A stretch of DNA of 64,000 nt from Sclerotinia nivalis (GCA_029531795.1 JAPEIS010000004.1:1736001-1800000), one strand, 5' to 3'; positions 34,331-47,551 are shown, counted from the stretch's first letter. The notes: generated by a model from the sequence alone, not told the origin. Numbers and translations: made by a program.

Positions 34331-36136
34331 ATGTCGATCATGAGTACAGAGATGAGGCAAGATATCCAGAAGAGGCAATCATGAATTACGTTCGGTGATA
34401 CCAGCGAATGATTGGTCAAGAAATACTATTGCTATGAAATTCCATTTATGATAACAATTGCATTCGATACCGAGAAAACATAGACGAGAAAGCCACATCA
34501 TTTGTGTCATCTCATCAATTAGGCGCAACAATTTGTACTCTACTCGGATGAAAAAAGGAAACGAAACGGAAACATAGCCTCATTGTGGCTTGACTATTGA
34601 TGTACTGAAAATATAGACGATCCATATCTACGACAGTGTGTGCTGTGATAATCTTAGACAGCATTAATGATCTAGCATTACGCAGCCCTACCAGGAGATA
34701 AAGTTTTGGTAGTCAATGTCATTTTTGATCGAATCATCAATCATCTCAAACAAAATATAGGACAGGGAATAGGCAATATTGAATATTGAGGATCCAAGAA
34801 GGGCCCTAAATGGGATTATTGTGTTTACCGAAGTTACGGATATGGAAATATTTGACGTGCGGTGATGAGAATAAATCCCCGAAGAAATCATATCTTGGTA
34901 GTGGGCAAAAGATCGTATGTCCATAAATGATCTACCCCGTAGTTTGTATCAGGACTCAGGAGCTTTCTCCATATACAGGATAGCTATATGATAGTTTTGT
35001 ATGGTACGGAGTATAGTACGGAGTATAGTACATGGTGCGGTATGTAATGATACATATGCGTTGATAGGGTTGGTACCTGGCGCAGTCACCGCTTGTCCAA
35101 TGTGAGTGAGATGCTATCTACAACTTCAGCTATAGTGATGTTATAGTCTGGATCCGAGGTTTCCTATTGGTACCAAGATCAGATGGCAATACAACCTTTG
35201 AGCCATGGTTTTCACTCTGATGGCGTTTTTGCGAGATTGTTATTGGATTAGATGAATTGACTGGTCACTAGGGGTCACTAGGTTTTGAAGGCTGAATATT
35301 TTATCCTTGTTCCCACGCGAGCGAGCAGGTACCGAGGTGAACATCATCACTTTTTAGTTCTTTTTTACTCTACCTAATTGACCAAGAAAACTGAAAAGGA
35401 ACCCAATCCATTATGCACATTTTACGCTCCACGCATACGGATTACACATACATAGATTTGATTGTACATCATGCAGGGGACCCATATCCATTATCCACAA
35501 TCTATCTCTCATGTAATCCTCTCATCATCCTCTACCACTCCTTCCCACGTTTCAATGCCTGCATTCCGTTACTCTGCACTTCTCACCTTCCTCTCCCCAA
35601 ACCTATCTCGGTCCATCTAATCTGAACCCTTGAACATATAGCAAATCACTGCCGTCATACATATCCTGGAAAATACTACAATTGCTTAGTATCCTTGCAT
35701 CCTTACATCCTTACAGCTCGGTAGGGTTTATACTAGCTTTGAGCTCGTCACTCCCGTATCATTAGCATCGGACTTCATTGTGGGGCACAAATGGCTTTCT
35801 ATACCATGAGAGTCACTCAATGGTATCTAATAATTCCAATGGAATCAAAGAATTGGCTTTGCATCAGGCTGAGGTATCCTCCCGTTAGCCAGCCACGTCG
35901 AGGCTCAAAGTGGATGATCAATGTCCAGAGTCAACGTTTGCTCTAGTTAGCCATGATTTGAAAAGCTTCATAAACGGTCGGGATGGCTTCATCTCTCCAA
36001 GACATCAACGGCACAGTCTTTCATTCAGTTCCTCATTGTCACGTCTCCACTTCCTTCCAATTAGCAAGTCGTTCTAGTGTTCATTTTCCCGTTATTTGGA
36101 GTCACAGATTCTCAAACACACCAAACGACATACACA
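34331..36136. other. Intergenic, no gene seen
   Basis: A 1.8-kb AT-rich stretch. A short direct repeat TACGGAGTATAG occurs near 35008-35032. The frames are short; one at 35413-35625 has no protein-like character. It should contain the promoter of the next gene. Confidence 0.45.
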
Positions 36137-37014
36137 ATGGCGGATGGATGTAAGTTGATTGATGTTCCTACTACACAAGACTAATATTTGTTCTCGTCCC
36201 TACAGTGCATTCGGGACGGATGATGCTCAGTTGACTTTATAAACTAACACAACGCCTAGTAAATGATCAAAGAACTGCTCGGGTAGCAGATCTTCTCTCC
36301 GATTTCCGTACTCTCCAATACTACATCGCTGCTGCTCCTACCGACCCGTTAAACATGGATGACTACTATACTGAAGGATATGCCGCTCTTCGTCAATGCT
36401 CCCTAGATGGCCAGCATATCCTAAACTGTGCCGCCGAGACTCGAGTCCCACGAGTTCGAGGTGGTGCAGATGAGCAAGCTAAAGCGGAGTTGCAACAGTA
36501 CGTCTCTCCTTACCCACAAATTCATTCCACGAGACCTGCAGTTGGATCTTGCGTGATTTTCTATGCTAATAGTAAGAAGGGTACACCTTGACGCTTTTTC
36601 CCGCCGTCACGAAGCCCAAAAGATCTACCTCCGCCAAGGTGCGGCACAGCGCTGGATCAGTTACAGAGATCAAGTATTGCAAGGCCAGAGACCTCATACC
36701 GGGCACACGGATCAATTGAACGCATGCGATGCGCAACTCCGAGCTGTAAGTCAAAGGCCTTTTATTCTCCACTCCGAGCCTCCGAGCCGCTCCCCACTTG
36801 CGGATCTTGTGCGCGCGAGCAAGGATCCTGCCAACTTTTGATCTTTCAATACTATTGATTTTAAACGTACTGATTTGGGAAATAGGAATTGGTATCGATC
36901 ACGGATGAGGCCATATACTCGGATCTGAGATCGTCTGATTACGGGATGGGGCGCTGGACGCAAGAAGATCCGAGCTTGAGACAGGTGCAGAGATGGGTTC
37001 GGGCTAGACGTTAA
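36137..37014 (+). CDS. Conserved-looking small protein of unknown function
   Basis: Four exons join in phase: 36137-36149 (13 nt), 36260-36497, 36580-36745 and 36886-37014. The introns are 110, 82 and 140 bp, giving 181 residues. The product starts MADGLNDQRTARVADLLSD and is hydrophilic, largely helical-looking, and rich in Gln, Arg and Ala, with no signal peptide or membrane segment. Readable parts are NMDDYYTEGYAALRQCS, AELQQVHLDAFSRRHEAQ and a Trp-containing end (MGRWTQEDPSLRQVQRWV). Exon phases agree across all joins, which supports a real gene. I do not recognise the family; the helical character could fit a subunit of a nuclear complex, but that is a guess. Confidence 0.65.
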
Positions 37015-37716
37015 GCTGTCAGTGTCAGTGTTCGGAATCGGAGCACGTGGACGGGAAGGAGATGTGACTACCGAGGTTCAGTTTGGTGTTGTAAGAGGGA
37101 GGTTGACGGGGTGGATAAAAATGAAAGGAGGGTTGTAATAATATTGTATGGATGTTTTGAACGTGGGCAATTGGGAGATGGGATGGGTAATGTTTGATGA
37201 CTCGATCAAACTAGGATTGTTTGGGACGATTGGACTTGGCATGGCATGGCTTGGAATTTCCTTGCACATAAAATGGGCTGGCGGTTGGCATGGGTGGCGC
37301 ACAATTGGTTTTCTCCCGGCCCTGGTGGTTAGGGTTTCTTTGGTTAGGTACTTTCTTCCTTACTTATTACACGGGGTTAGACGAGCGATAGTTCGGTTAG
37401 AGCATAGAGCTGCGCTAATGTGTCTAATGTTAATCTTTAAATCAAACTATTGGGACGTGTTACCGAGCTTCCATGTGATATTATTGGCATTGGCTTTTCA
37501 AACTTCAAATATCCAATATCCTGGATCCTATGCTCTTTACATCAATTTGTAAGCAGAAAATATACACTGCAGCCTCCTACGGCGGCTAACCAAAAATCAT
37601 ATGTATACAATTTGCCTGGACCCCACATGATCAATTCCTTCTTTCAACCAATCATTCTATAGAATATCGAATCCCCCACTCCCGAAATCGTGATCCAAAA
37701 ATAACTCACGAAAGAC
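37015..37716. other. Convergent 3' intergenic region
   Basis: This 0.7-kb gap is between two 3' ends. A 134-codon plus-strand frame (37148-37552) overlaps no recognisable domain, and I treat it as chance. Confidence 0.45.
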
Positions 37717-38438
37717 TCATCCTGTCTTACTATGGACACAGAGTGCGATACCACATAATGACAAGATCATACCAATCCAGGTATCTATCGCTAAATCAGC
37801 TCTCGTGCTCGTACCCGGGACCAAAGCACTTCCGAATATTTGTTCTGATCAACAGTGTTGATGTAGAGTGGAGTGGGAGGGAAGGAGAGGGGAAGAGATG
37901 ACAGAACTTACCGCGACTGATCACTTTCCTTTCTACCCACCATTCTCCTAGTACGGTGAAGAGAAAAGCGAGGGAGTTTGTAATGGGGACTGTCAATGAG
38001 AGTTCTATATACAAACTTAGCATCATCTACGTCATCAATTCCACGACCCCATCTTTCTTCAAAACATAACACCAAAAAATCAGACTCACCAGCTTGACCG
38101 ATCAACAGAAAAAACCAAATGCTCCCGGTCAAGTTCACTACCAACGGAATTGCATATCTAGGATTTCTCAAAAGATCCACAACTCCGAAAAACGCGCTGT
38201 ACAGCTTCGATTTGAGAAAAGAGTTCGTGACTGAAGGAGATGAGAGAATGGGGTGAGAGGGTGGTTGATGGGTTCGTGCGGCGGCTCGGATAAAGGGGGT
38301 TGTGAAGCCCCAGGCAATACCGATGAGGAGGAAACTGATAATATAGCGGAGGATTGAAGGAGCCGATGTGTCGGGCGGGGCGGAGGTCACTGGGTCTGAT
38401 AGGAGGGTGGGGGTGGGGGAGGGCGCAATGGAATACAT
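37717..38438 (-). CDS. TMEM234/UPF0546-like small membrane protein
   Basis: Three exons join in phase: 38090-38438, 37912-38004 and 37717-37784, with introns of 85 and 127 bp, giving 169 residues. Four hydrophobic segments can be seen: ILRYIISFLLIGIAWGFTTPF, IPLVVNLTGSIWFFLLIGQA, LTVPITNSLAFLFTVLGEWW and the C-terminal WIGMILSLCGIALCV. The pattern, including the WG..NP/TTPFI-type start and the GEWWVERKVISRDTW link, fits the TMEM234 family, whose members resemble small drug/metabolite transporters and have no settled function. The last exon is short, and I chose its acceptor (GCGATAG) because it restores a hydrophobic helix in frame. Confidence 0.72.
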
Positions 38439-39925
38439 AGTTTGATGGGTTGATGTATAGGTGGATAGGTGAGTGGAGAGCTTGGTTAGTAGATGTTAGG
38501 TTGCAGGTTGGACGTTGGACGTTGGAGGGTGTGATGAAAGGAAGTTGTGCATTTCTTGATGATGTAAGGCGGGGACAAGATAAGGTTTCAACACACCGGC
38601 CGAATATTCGGAAATATCCGAAGAACAAGCAAAAGCGGCGCGTATAGCATTTTTCCATTCAATAACAAACAACCTTAATATGATGAAAACTCTCGATCCC
38701 GGTCGACCTCATCAATTTTTGGTAGTTGGTAGTTAAAACGAAACAGCCACTGATCTTCATAGATCTCTGATAAATGAAGCTAGAATCTTGGAAGGTACCT
38801 GCATCAAATAGACTCCACCAATGGGTATCAATGATTTTCCGATCGATAACATTTACAATTGATTGGAAGAATGAAGAATACTACGAAGTTATTAGCTACC
38901 CTACCTTACTTCAGCCACTCCAGCCACTTAAATGATGGTAACCGCCGTAACCAGATCAATTATCAATTTGGTTTCTATTTTTACTGCCTTTCTTCCCTTA
39001 TGGATTTGTACCTGGATAAGCTGTGCAAACAAGGATTGTTTTATACTGTGGTTCGAGACAAGGGTTAAATTATGTACATACATACCTACCTACATTTATC
39101 CGGACCCAAGCCCCGATTTTCGTCATCAGTTGCAAATCTACGATATCTGAATTTGGATGGGAAAAGAAGTGAGGGAAATACTACGAAAAGTTAAATCAAC
39201 CGACGTAAACAAAAACAATGGTAATTCAATTTACCTATAAATGAGAAGATTCAATACATGTAATTCGGTTAGAACATTTAAATCAATCCTAATTTGATAC
39301 ATTCAACAAATGAATTGAATCCATTTCTTTGTTTCTCTTTGTTTCTCATTGACAATTGACAAAAGGTAAAATAACGACAAGGATAACACCAGCCTTCGCC
39401 ATTCTTTCTCCACGATTTCAGCCACTCCCTTTACGACCTTCTCACAACTTGCATACAGATGAGAGGGAACATTTTGAACAACCTTTGAGTCAATCCACTG
39501 TAGACCCGCTGTATCCCAAGTAAAACGGGCACCATTTCTCTTTTCTCAAATCAATTCTTCGAAATTTCTGGACCGTCAGCTTTTTCTTGATTCATCCTGC
39601 ATAGAACGGTCTGAGATGCAACGGTTCTAACGCGAAGAAGTACCTACTCGGCGTCGACTTGGGGAATATCAGTCGACAAATTGCCAGATACAATGCTCAG
39701 CTAGAGCTGGTGAGGGAAGAAAGAAAGAAGAAAGAAGAGAGAAAGAAGCTACTTACTACACAACATTCGAGACCGAGATCAACTTGACGACTTGGAATAC
39801 GACCTCGACCACGACCTCGACCTTGAGAATCATTATTTACAATCATTGGATTATACATATTAATCTTCCTTTCTTTTTAACCTACATACATACACATACA
39901 TACTGCCTTCCTTCCTTTTTTCATC
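38439..39925. other. Intergenic upstream of the C2-domain gene
   Basis: This 1.5-kb region separates two divergent genes. It includes ACATAC-type simple repeats near 39075-39095 and 39885-39902 and purine-rich GAAAGAAG runs near 39715-39745. No gene recognised. Confidence 0.45.
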
Positions 39926-42900
39926 ATGGCGACGAAACCTAAAATGGCCGGCATGCATACTGCTGGAATCTTTTCAGATATGACGGTTGATGGCCCAATA
40001 ATTGGTACTTTGGTTGTTATCGTTGATCGAGCGAAAAATCTACCAAATAGGAAGACAATTGGAAAGCAGGATCCCTATTGTGCAGCACGACTGGGCAAGG
40101 AAGCAAAGAAAACAGAGACGGACAAGAGGGGTGGACAAACTCCTCGATGGTGAGTACTCAATTGGAAATAATTGTTAGGTTTGTTACTGACAAGGCTATG
40201 TAGGGATCAAGAGCTACGATTTACAGTTCACGATTCGCCGGATTATTATCAATTGAAGGTCTCAGTATTTAATGACGACAAGAGAACGGATCTGATAGGA
40301 GAGACTTGGATTAACTTGCAAGATGTTATCGTTGCGGGAGGTGGACAAAGTGATGTATGGCATAATTTAAATTTCAAAGGAAAATATGCGGGAGAGATCA
40401 GGGTCGAGATCACATATTACGATAAAAGGCCCAAACCGGAAAAATCAGAGAAACCAGAGAGGAAGGAACTGAAACAGAACCCATCGATGATTACTCCATC
40501 TACATCCGCGCAATCGATAACGGATTTCGGAAGTGTGAGTGGAAGTGGAAGTGGAAGTACGAGAGAAGGAGTGGGTGGGCCAAGACAATTGGGGGTGAAA
40601 TCTGTGGTTAAGAGACGACCTCTACCATCTGATCCGATTACTGGAGCTCCAGCGCAACCGCCTGTCGCAGCACCTGCATCGGCTCCGATTCCTGTTGCGG
40701 CACCACCGCCAGCCGAGCTTGTTCATACTCCTTCGCGAGGGTATCGACCACCGTCTGTAGTTGATCATGTGCAAATGACCCCTACTCGTGGATATAGAGA
40801 CCCACCTTCTGCGATACCTGATCATGTTCAAACGCCACCTCGCGGATATCAAAACCCACCCACAGCAATGCCAGATCACATCCAGACGTCGCAAGGGTAT
40901 CAGATGTCTCCGAATGGTATGCCAGATCATGTTCCTCGAGGATATGCGAATCCGCCTGTAATTCAGGATCAACCTTCGCCCCGCGGATATCCAGGTCCTG
41001 CCAATATTTTTGAGCCAATGCAACCGCAGCGTGGATATCATAGCCCTATGGTTGTTCAGGAGCACGCACAAACGCCACCGCGTGGATACCAGAACGGATT
41101 CGCTCCGGATCAGTCGCCTCTCCAAAGAGTGGAATTCAATGCACCTCAAGCCCGATATAATCAACCTCAAGGATATGATGTAAGCCCAGGATCAACACCA
41201 TATGGAGCACCTGAAGATATGATAGCCGCGGCACCACCAAGTTCACAACCAATGCGAAATAATGATAGGTATGAAACTTACGACCCAGTGTCCCGGAATG
41301 ATTACGAACACGGTCACGATATGAATCAATACTTAAACCAGGAAGAGGATCCTCGCGATAGATACAATGGACCTCGTATGCTCAATTATGAGGCCCAACA
41401 GCCAGGCCCATATGAGCTTCCGACGAGCCCTGGTCCTCCACCACCTCCTCCACCAGCTCATGCAAGCAAAAACGTGAGCCCGGCACCACCCCTTGCACAA
41501 CCTAGAGCAGTTCATGGCCGTCCAGTTAGCAGGGGAGATTCGAATCCATACAATACTTCAATGGAAGATATGCACCGTCATTCAATCCCTGCATATACGC
41601 AACCTACTCCAGCTTATCAAGCCTACAGCCCGTCAAAGAATGATGATCAGTCTCGAAGGTCGGGAAATGGAAATCCTCATCATCCTCGACATAACTCTTA
41701 TGATTCGAGAGATTTAAGGTATAATGCTGGTCATGAGGACATGCAGCCAACCGTTGAGGATGCTCCACCCACTCCAGCACCAGGTCCAGGGCCAAACAGT
41801 TATCAGCCAATTATTCCACATAGAGGCAGCGCACCTAGTGCCATGCAACAGCAGACTAATGAGATGTATGACCAAGTACCAGCACCGTTGAATTTAAGGC
41901 ACCGACCTAGTGGAAATAGTATTGCAACAACTGCTCCTAGTCATCAACATTCGAATAGCTCGGGCGGTTATCCGGCCTCTAGTTCTATGTCTTCTATCAG
42001 CCATGGCGCTTCTGTAACCTCGAGAAATTCTTATGGACAACTTCCTTCGTCTCGTCAAGATAGGAGCCATTCTTTAGGTATGCAAAATACTAATGGAGAT
42101 TATGGTTTACCAGAGATGCCACCAACTTTGGTGCCAGGAATGGATCCAATCATTGCTAAGGAAATATCGGATCGAATTTATCATGAGAAGCGAGCAAGTT
42201 ATAGCCAGAATGCTACAAGCTCGCAACGAGGAAGATATCAAGAAAGCCCGAGGCATCAACCACAGCAGATTCAACAACCTATACCTCTTCCCTATCATGA
42301 TAATTCTGCTGTTGTACCATACTCGCCACAAGCAGCTTACGATGATCGCCAGGGTCGATATACTTCTACTGCTATGGTGCCTGTAAAGCCTAGGGGTGCC
42401 TCTCCTAATCCTGCGATGGATAGGCGAGGTGCCTCTCCTAATCCTGCGATGGATAGGCGAGGTGCCTCTCCTAATCCTGCGATGGATAGGCGAGGTGTAT
42501 CTCCTAATCCTATGGATAGAAGAGGTACTTCGCCCAATCCTATGAGCAGAAGAGGAACTTCTCCTAACCCAGCAGTCATGCGAAAACCGGTCAGTCCTGC
42601 TCCTGAACCTAGAAGGTTATCCGGTATTGCATTTGGACCGGATTCGTATGATGTTTTCAACCCAAGCCTAGCGGGATCGAAATCTGCAACATCTTTAAGC
42701 GCTGCTTATGATTCCAAAGATGGCCCGGATGCCAAAATCATTACTTATGATGGTAGAGAAATTGATCCAAGTGATCATATTCCCGAATCCAATTACGCAC
42801 CACTTCTGGAACAAAAAGGACCAAAATACGCATCTCAAATGCCAGGTCGCAATTATCGAGCTCCACAAGCAGCACAGCCAATGCCATCAACTGGTCGCAA

Positions 42901-43372
42901 GCAATTACGTCAAGCAGTGAGACCTCAGTCAATGGTCGTTTCTTCCCCAATTTATTTCAGCGGCGGTACTCCTGATCACCCTCAGGCTACAGGTCATAGA
43001 AAACTTCAAAAGAAATCTAACCGCATGTCCGCACAACCGGCATACCATTCATCCCCAAATGTACCAATCTACAAAGATCAAAATTACGCATCTAGTAGAA
43101 CATCAATGCAGAGACCTTCCACGGCAGAATATGCTAATGAAAATTATCCGCCGAATGGTTATCAATATGGAATTAATCCTGGTAGTGGAGGGTCTGGGAA
43201 TGGATATAGAGGCTCGGTTTTACCGGTTGTACCGGCGAAAATCCCAATGGCGTTACCGGCTCCGGTTAGTAGTGGTACGGGGAGAGGTGGAGGTGGAGAT
43301 GCGTGGGCGCTGTTGGAGGAAATGAAGAATATTGATTTGGGAGCCCCAAGTTCGAGAAGGAGAAGGTATTGA
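39926..43372 (+). CDS. C2-domain protein with long Pro-rich tail, Inn1/Fic1-like
   Basis: Exon 1 is 39926-40149, then a 54-bp intron (GTGAGT..TAG), then exon 2 at 40204-43372, giving 1130 residues. The C2 domain spans about residues 20-145: GTLVVIVDRAKNLPNRK, KQDPYCAARLGKE, TPRWDQELRFTVHD and KYAGEIRVEITYYD. The rest is disordered and rich in Pro, Gln, Ser and Tyr, with recurrent RGYxxPP units in the first half and a tandem RRGxSPNP repeat near residue 730-790. This layout is that of yeast Inn1 and fission yeast Fic1, which act in septation and bind SH3 proteins through their Pro-rich tails. A Pro-rich C2 protein of another role is possible. Confidence 0.8.
42390..42580 (+). repeat. 33-bp coding tandem repeat (RRGASPNPAMD)
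   Basis: Within the C2-domain gene, an 11-codon unit is repeated three times almost without change and then three more times in shorter or altered form (RRGVSPNPMD, RRGTSPNPMS, RRGTSPNPAV). Each unit holds a Ser-Pro dipeptide. It is in frame. Confidence 0.9.
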
Positions 43373-45483
43373 GGTGGAACTTTGGAGTGAGGGTCCAGGT
43401 TGATCATGGATGAGGGGATTGAGTGGGACATGATGTGTTATATTTTTGTATGATTTGAGCTGGTTATTTTTGGTCGGTTGCTTGGTTTCTTTATACCTTT
43501 TTGCGGGATTTTTGCATCCTCTTCCATGTACGTTAGGTTAGATTGGGGACAGGGATTAGGAAGGTCTCGTTTCGTGAAATTTTTATGGGGAAATGGCATG
43601 CATGTATGGCGTTTTTTTTTGGTTTTGGGGCGTGGTTAGTGGTCAGTGGGTAGCGGGGAGAGGACGGTGGACTGTGGATGGTTGGGATAGGGATGGTTAG
43701 GATGGATATTGGAATGCGGAGACGAATGAATTCTGTTGGGATAGGGTGGGTTGGATTGGGATGGAAGGGAAGGGAAGGGAAAGGAAGGGAAGGGAAAATG
43801 GGAGGGCAGATCAAAAACGGGCAGGAAGCGAGGATTAGGGAGGGCATGTGTGGAGGGATGACGGGAAGGCGGGAAGGCCAGTAAAGAATAAAAGAATAAA
43901 ATTAAGACAAATGAACACAACATCAATTATATAAATGCAAGACCTATTTATGAATGTCTACATACTTGTGCATATAAATAAGCGAGGGGTTGAGTGGGTA
44001 AGTGAGTGAAACCAAAGAATTAAATCAAATCGCTTCAACTCGTTTAATTAGGGGGTAAACAAAGGGCTTTGTCTGAATTTGATTTGATATGATAAGATTT
44101 ATATAGAAAGAGTAGATATAATATAACACGGCTTACAGCGGTTAATATAAAAACTCAAGAGTAATATTATATATAATAGATATTTCTGTATATATTATGT
44201 GTAATCTTAATTACTTGGAAGAAGATATATATATATATATATATATAGGTATTGAGTATTGAGTAGATGGAATGTTGTGGATGGGATGGATGGGATGGGA
44301 TGGATGAGATGGATGAGATGGGATGGATGGGATGGGATGGAGAATTTTTTTTTGGTGTTGGGTGTTAAGTGTTGTGTGCTGGATAGGGAAGGATGGAAGG
44401 ATGGAACGAGGGAAGGAGGGAGAGAGGAAAGGAGGGAGAAAGAGGGAAGAAGAAGGGGTAATATAAGTGTTTTTGTGAAGGTGTGATAGTGTAATGTATT
44501 TTGCTTTGTATTGCTTCACTGATTATAAAGTTATAAAATAAAGAACGGCAAATCAGAACCCGTTTAGATCGATCTTTAGAATTATTTGAATATTCAATTA
44601 TTGATTCTATTGTGTCTTGATATCTTCTTAGATTTTAATTTGAAATAAGTAGAATCTAATTTCGTATTACTACTATAGATTCTACCTTTCTACTATACTA
44701 CTCTTCGTTATAAACATCACCGCCCTCGTACTGCAATCATAATTTCTACCCTCCTATCGTAGAGTCCTAAGAGTTGTATAAATTTTCCTGAAAATAGATT
44801 TCATATACTTATTTATAATTAAATCCCCGCACCCCAGAAAATCCTTACCTAGATAGATTTTGATTATTTCAGATTAGATCTTGAATAATATAAAGGTGGA
44901 ACATCTTTAATTCGAGGGGATGAGGGTAATTCATTTGAGATTTGGTGGTATGAAAGTAATTTATCGACTTTTGGTGGTATGAAGAAAGGAAGAGGTGGAG
45001 TGTGAAGGTAGAGAAGAAAGAAAGGAGGGATGTAAATGGTGTAGTAAGTAGTTAGGGGTGGATAGTGGATAGTGGATGGTGGATAGTGGGTTGATTTTAT
45101 TTGTATGGGTGATGTGGTGGTAGAAGGGTGGAATGGTAGAAGGGTGGAATGGATGGTGGTGTGGTTTTTTGGGATGTGAGGGGAGGATGATTATTTGATG
45201 TGATGTGATGTTGGGTTGGGTTGATTGCTGATTTATTGGGGAGGACGGGTTGCATTTGGAGGGCGGTAGATTTGGAGGGTTTTGAATTTGAAGGGTTTTG
45301 GATTGGAGGGGTGATGGATTTGAATAGGGTAGGATTAGTTCTCAAGGTTTTAGAAAGAGCTGTTTTGCTGGATGGTGGGGGTAGGGGGGTTTTGTGATTC
45401 ATATTTGGTCAGATTGGGAATCGAATTTGAAATTCTCGATTTGGAGGTTTGGAAAAAGATTGTGAATTGGAGAATATATTTAT

Positions 45484-45778
45484 TGTCGCGGAGAATGCCA
45501 TGATCCCTGATAGCCTACGCGACGAGGCGCGTGTTCTCCGTCTAGAATGAGGTTCTACTAGATCTTATCGATCCTATTAATCGATAGGTTGATGCTATTC
45601 CCATTTTCATTCGAACCTAGTCTATTCAGGCTACTCATTAGCTAGAGAACAGTTTATTTAGTCTATATAAATATCCCTCCAATCATATAGATCGAAGACA
45701 AGTTAGTCAACTTTCCATAATGTGTACCTTCTATTCTGTAACCCAAAGTGCTCTGTAATCATACTGTCCTCCGTGATA
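45484..45778 (+). mobile_element. Probable solo LTR, 295 bp, degraded
   Basis: The element starts TGTCGCGGAG and ends CTCCGTGATA. These ends are inverted copies apart from two transitions, as is usual for the short inverted repeats of LTRs. Inside are a TATA-like stretch (TCTATATAAATATCC) near 45662 and a polyadenylation-like tail region. The flanking 5 bp are TTTAT and TTTCT, four of five matching. A second LTR and coding parts are not seen. Confidence 0.42.
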
Positions 45779-46146
45779 TTTCTTTTGGGGGATATTTCGA
45801 ATATCTTCTGGAGGTGGCAAGATGTTGGAACAAGTAGAACTTGGTATTAAGTTGTGGTGAGGTGGGGTGTGTGGTTGTATAGGAGTTAGCCGAGAAGTTC
45901 AGGCAAATCATAATGATTGGGTGAGAGGTGATAAGAAAGTTATTTCTGATAAGGGGTGAGAGTCTATGGAATAAAAGCTAAGTCGGTTTGGTGGATAGAA
46001 GAAAAGTGAAGTGTATAGTGATTGGGGTGAATAAAGGGAAGAAGTGAATAAGGAGTGAGAGTGAATAAAGAGAGGAAGTGAATAAGGAGGGGAAGTAGAC
46101 AAGCGAGATACACTAACAAAAAAAGAAAAAAGAAAACTAGAGCAAT

Positions 46147-46395
46147 CTTACTCTGATACCATTTAGAATCTAATCTAAAATAGCTGGATTCTATACTATA
46201 GACTCTGTCTCAAAAATCTAGATTCTAGTCTTATTTTGATATATTCTTGAGGTGGGAAAAGAGAGGGGAGGGGTAGAACTTGTGATGAAAGGGTAGAACT
46301 TATAGTAGAAGAATAGAATCTATAGCGGAAGGATAGAATCTATAATGGGAGAGTAGAGTCTATAGTATAGATTCTAAATAGTATAAGAGTAATTT
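46147..46395. repeat. Imperfect inverted repeat with a retroelement primer-binding-site-like motif
   Basis: The left arm (about 46147-46205) and right arm (about 46340-46395) are inverted copies sharing about 45 positions, with a 21-nt extra piece in the left arm. Read on the minus strand, the left arm ends with TGGTATCAGAG (46161-46151), the motif that primes many copia-type elements with initiator tRNA-Met. The right arm has the same motif with two changes. This suggests two retroelement remnants in opposite orientation. Confidence 0.4.
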
Positions 46396-47551
46396 ATTTC
46401 ACTTTCAGTAATATAAAAGTAATTTACCGATATAAAAAATGAGTATAAAAAAATAAGATTGAATGATAAAAACAATAATCAAGAGAATGAAAGTGGAAAT
46501 AAGTAGAGAATACAAGAATGAAATTGAATAAGGGTAAGAATTGAACAATCAAATGAAAATGAATAAGGATAATAGTTGAATAAAAAAAATACATCAACTT
46601 CATTCCTCCGAACCATTAACTTCTTGGAGCATTTGAGAGATTTCAAATTTTGACTCCCAGTAGAAGTCGGACCCTTAAATCTACAAGAGTGTTTCTAGAA
46701 AAGAATGGAACTAGCTGATAGAAACAAAAGAATATCTTATCCTCTTTGAAGTATATTTTTCTGTAGGCTACTATTTTCTAGGAGGTAGTAGCATATCAAG
46801 GAATAATGGATCCCAATTTTCCCAAATGTATAGACAGTCTTTGGATGATTATCATAATATCAACCATTTCGCATACTTGGTAACAATATCATCATGCCCT
46901 CAAAAGAATAGAGCAAACCACCGACACCACGATCGAATTAGACACCGGAATCGCCCAAACATCGGACCAAAATCTCGCCAGAATCATTAAAGGCTGAATC
47001 AAAAACTCGCATCGCTCAAGCAAACATCGAGGATACCGCACTCCGGGACCATAAAATAAATTTGGTCAGGCTCGCACAAGAGTGGAGTTAAAGCTAGCTC
47101 AGGACGCTCATGACGCTTCGAGAAGAAGTTGCATGAGGAGAGTGCAGCCGGAATCGAAGCTATATGCACTGCTATATACCCGTAAAGTTGCTAAAGCACG
47201 AAGAGATGATGTACAGGGTAAGCTTTGTAGCTAGTGGGGTTTTCTAATTAAATTATGATGTGGCTTCGTGTATCCAAATCTGTCGGATTGATGAGTATTG
47301 ATGGAAATACACACACACATATATAATGATTATCTATAAGGAGTAAATAAATATTGTAAAATACATTTCCTTGTTTTTTTTTTCAGGTTTCTGATAGAAG
47401 TGAATAAGAAAATAAAACAAATGAACGAAATTAAGTGAAGATAAGAAAGAGTGGATAGTTAATAGTCAATAAATTGAATAAATCTCATATCTGTCTTTCC
47501 GTACTTGTACTTTCCTGTACGATCCACTACCGAGACCTCAAATTTCAGTTA

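Larger units (their letters stand above)
43373..47551. other. Gene-poor region with minisatellites and retroelement relics
   Basis: This 4.2-kb region is rich in low-complexity DNA: GGGAAGGGAAAGG-type runs near 43760-43800, a (TA)n run at about 44227-44247, GGGATGGAT repeats at 44280-44340 and purine-rich tracts near 44400-44450 and 45000-45130. Several frames of up to 104 codons come from these repeats and look non-coding. A probable solo LTR (45484-45778) and a primer-binding-site-like inverted pair (46147-46395) are listed separately. Confidence 0.6.

Noticed and set aside
37148..37552. 134-codon plus-strand frame between two convergent genes
   Set aside because: It has no domain, no codon or composition pattern of a gene, and lies in the 3' flanks of two neighbours.
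40622..41170. 182-codon antisense frame inside the C2-domain gene
   Set aside because: It is the reverse complement of the repetitive Pro/Gln-rich coding sequence.
43533..45402. Several frames of 80-104 codons, mostly Pro, Ser and His
   Set aside because: They are translations of GA- and GGAT-type minisatellites.
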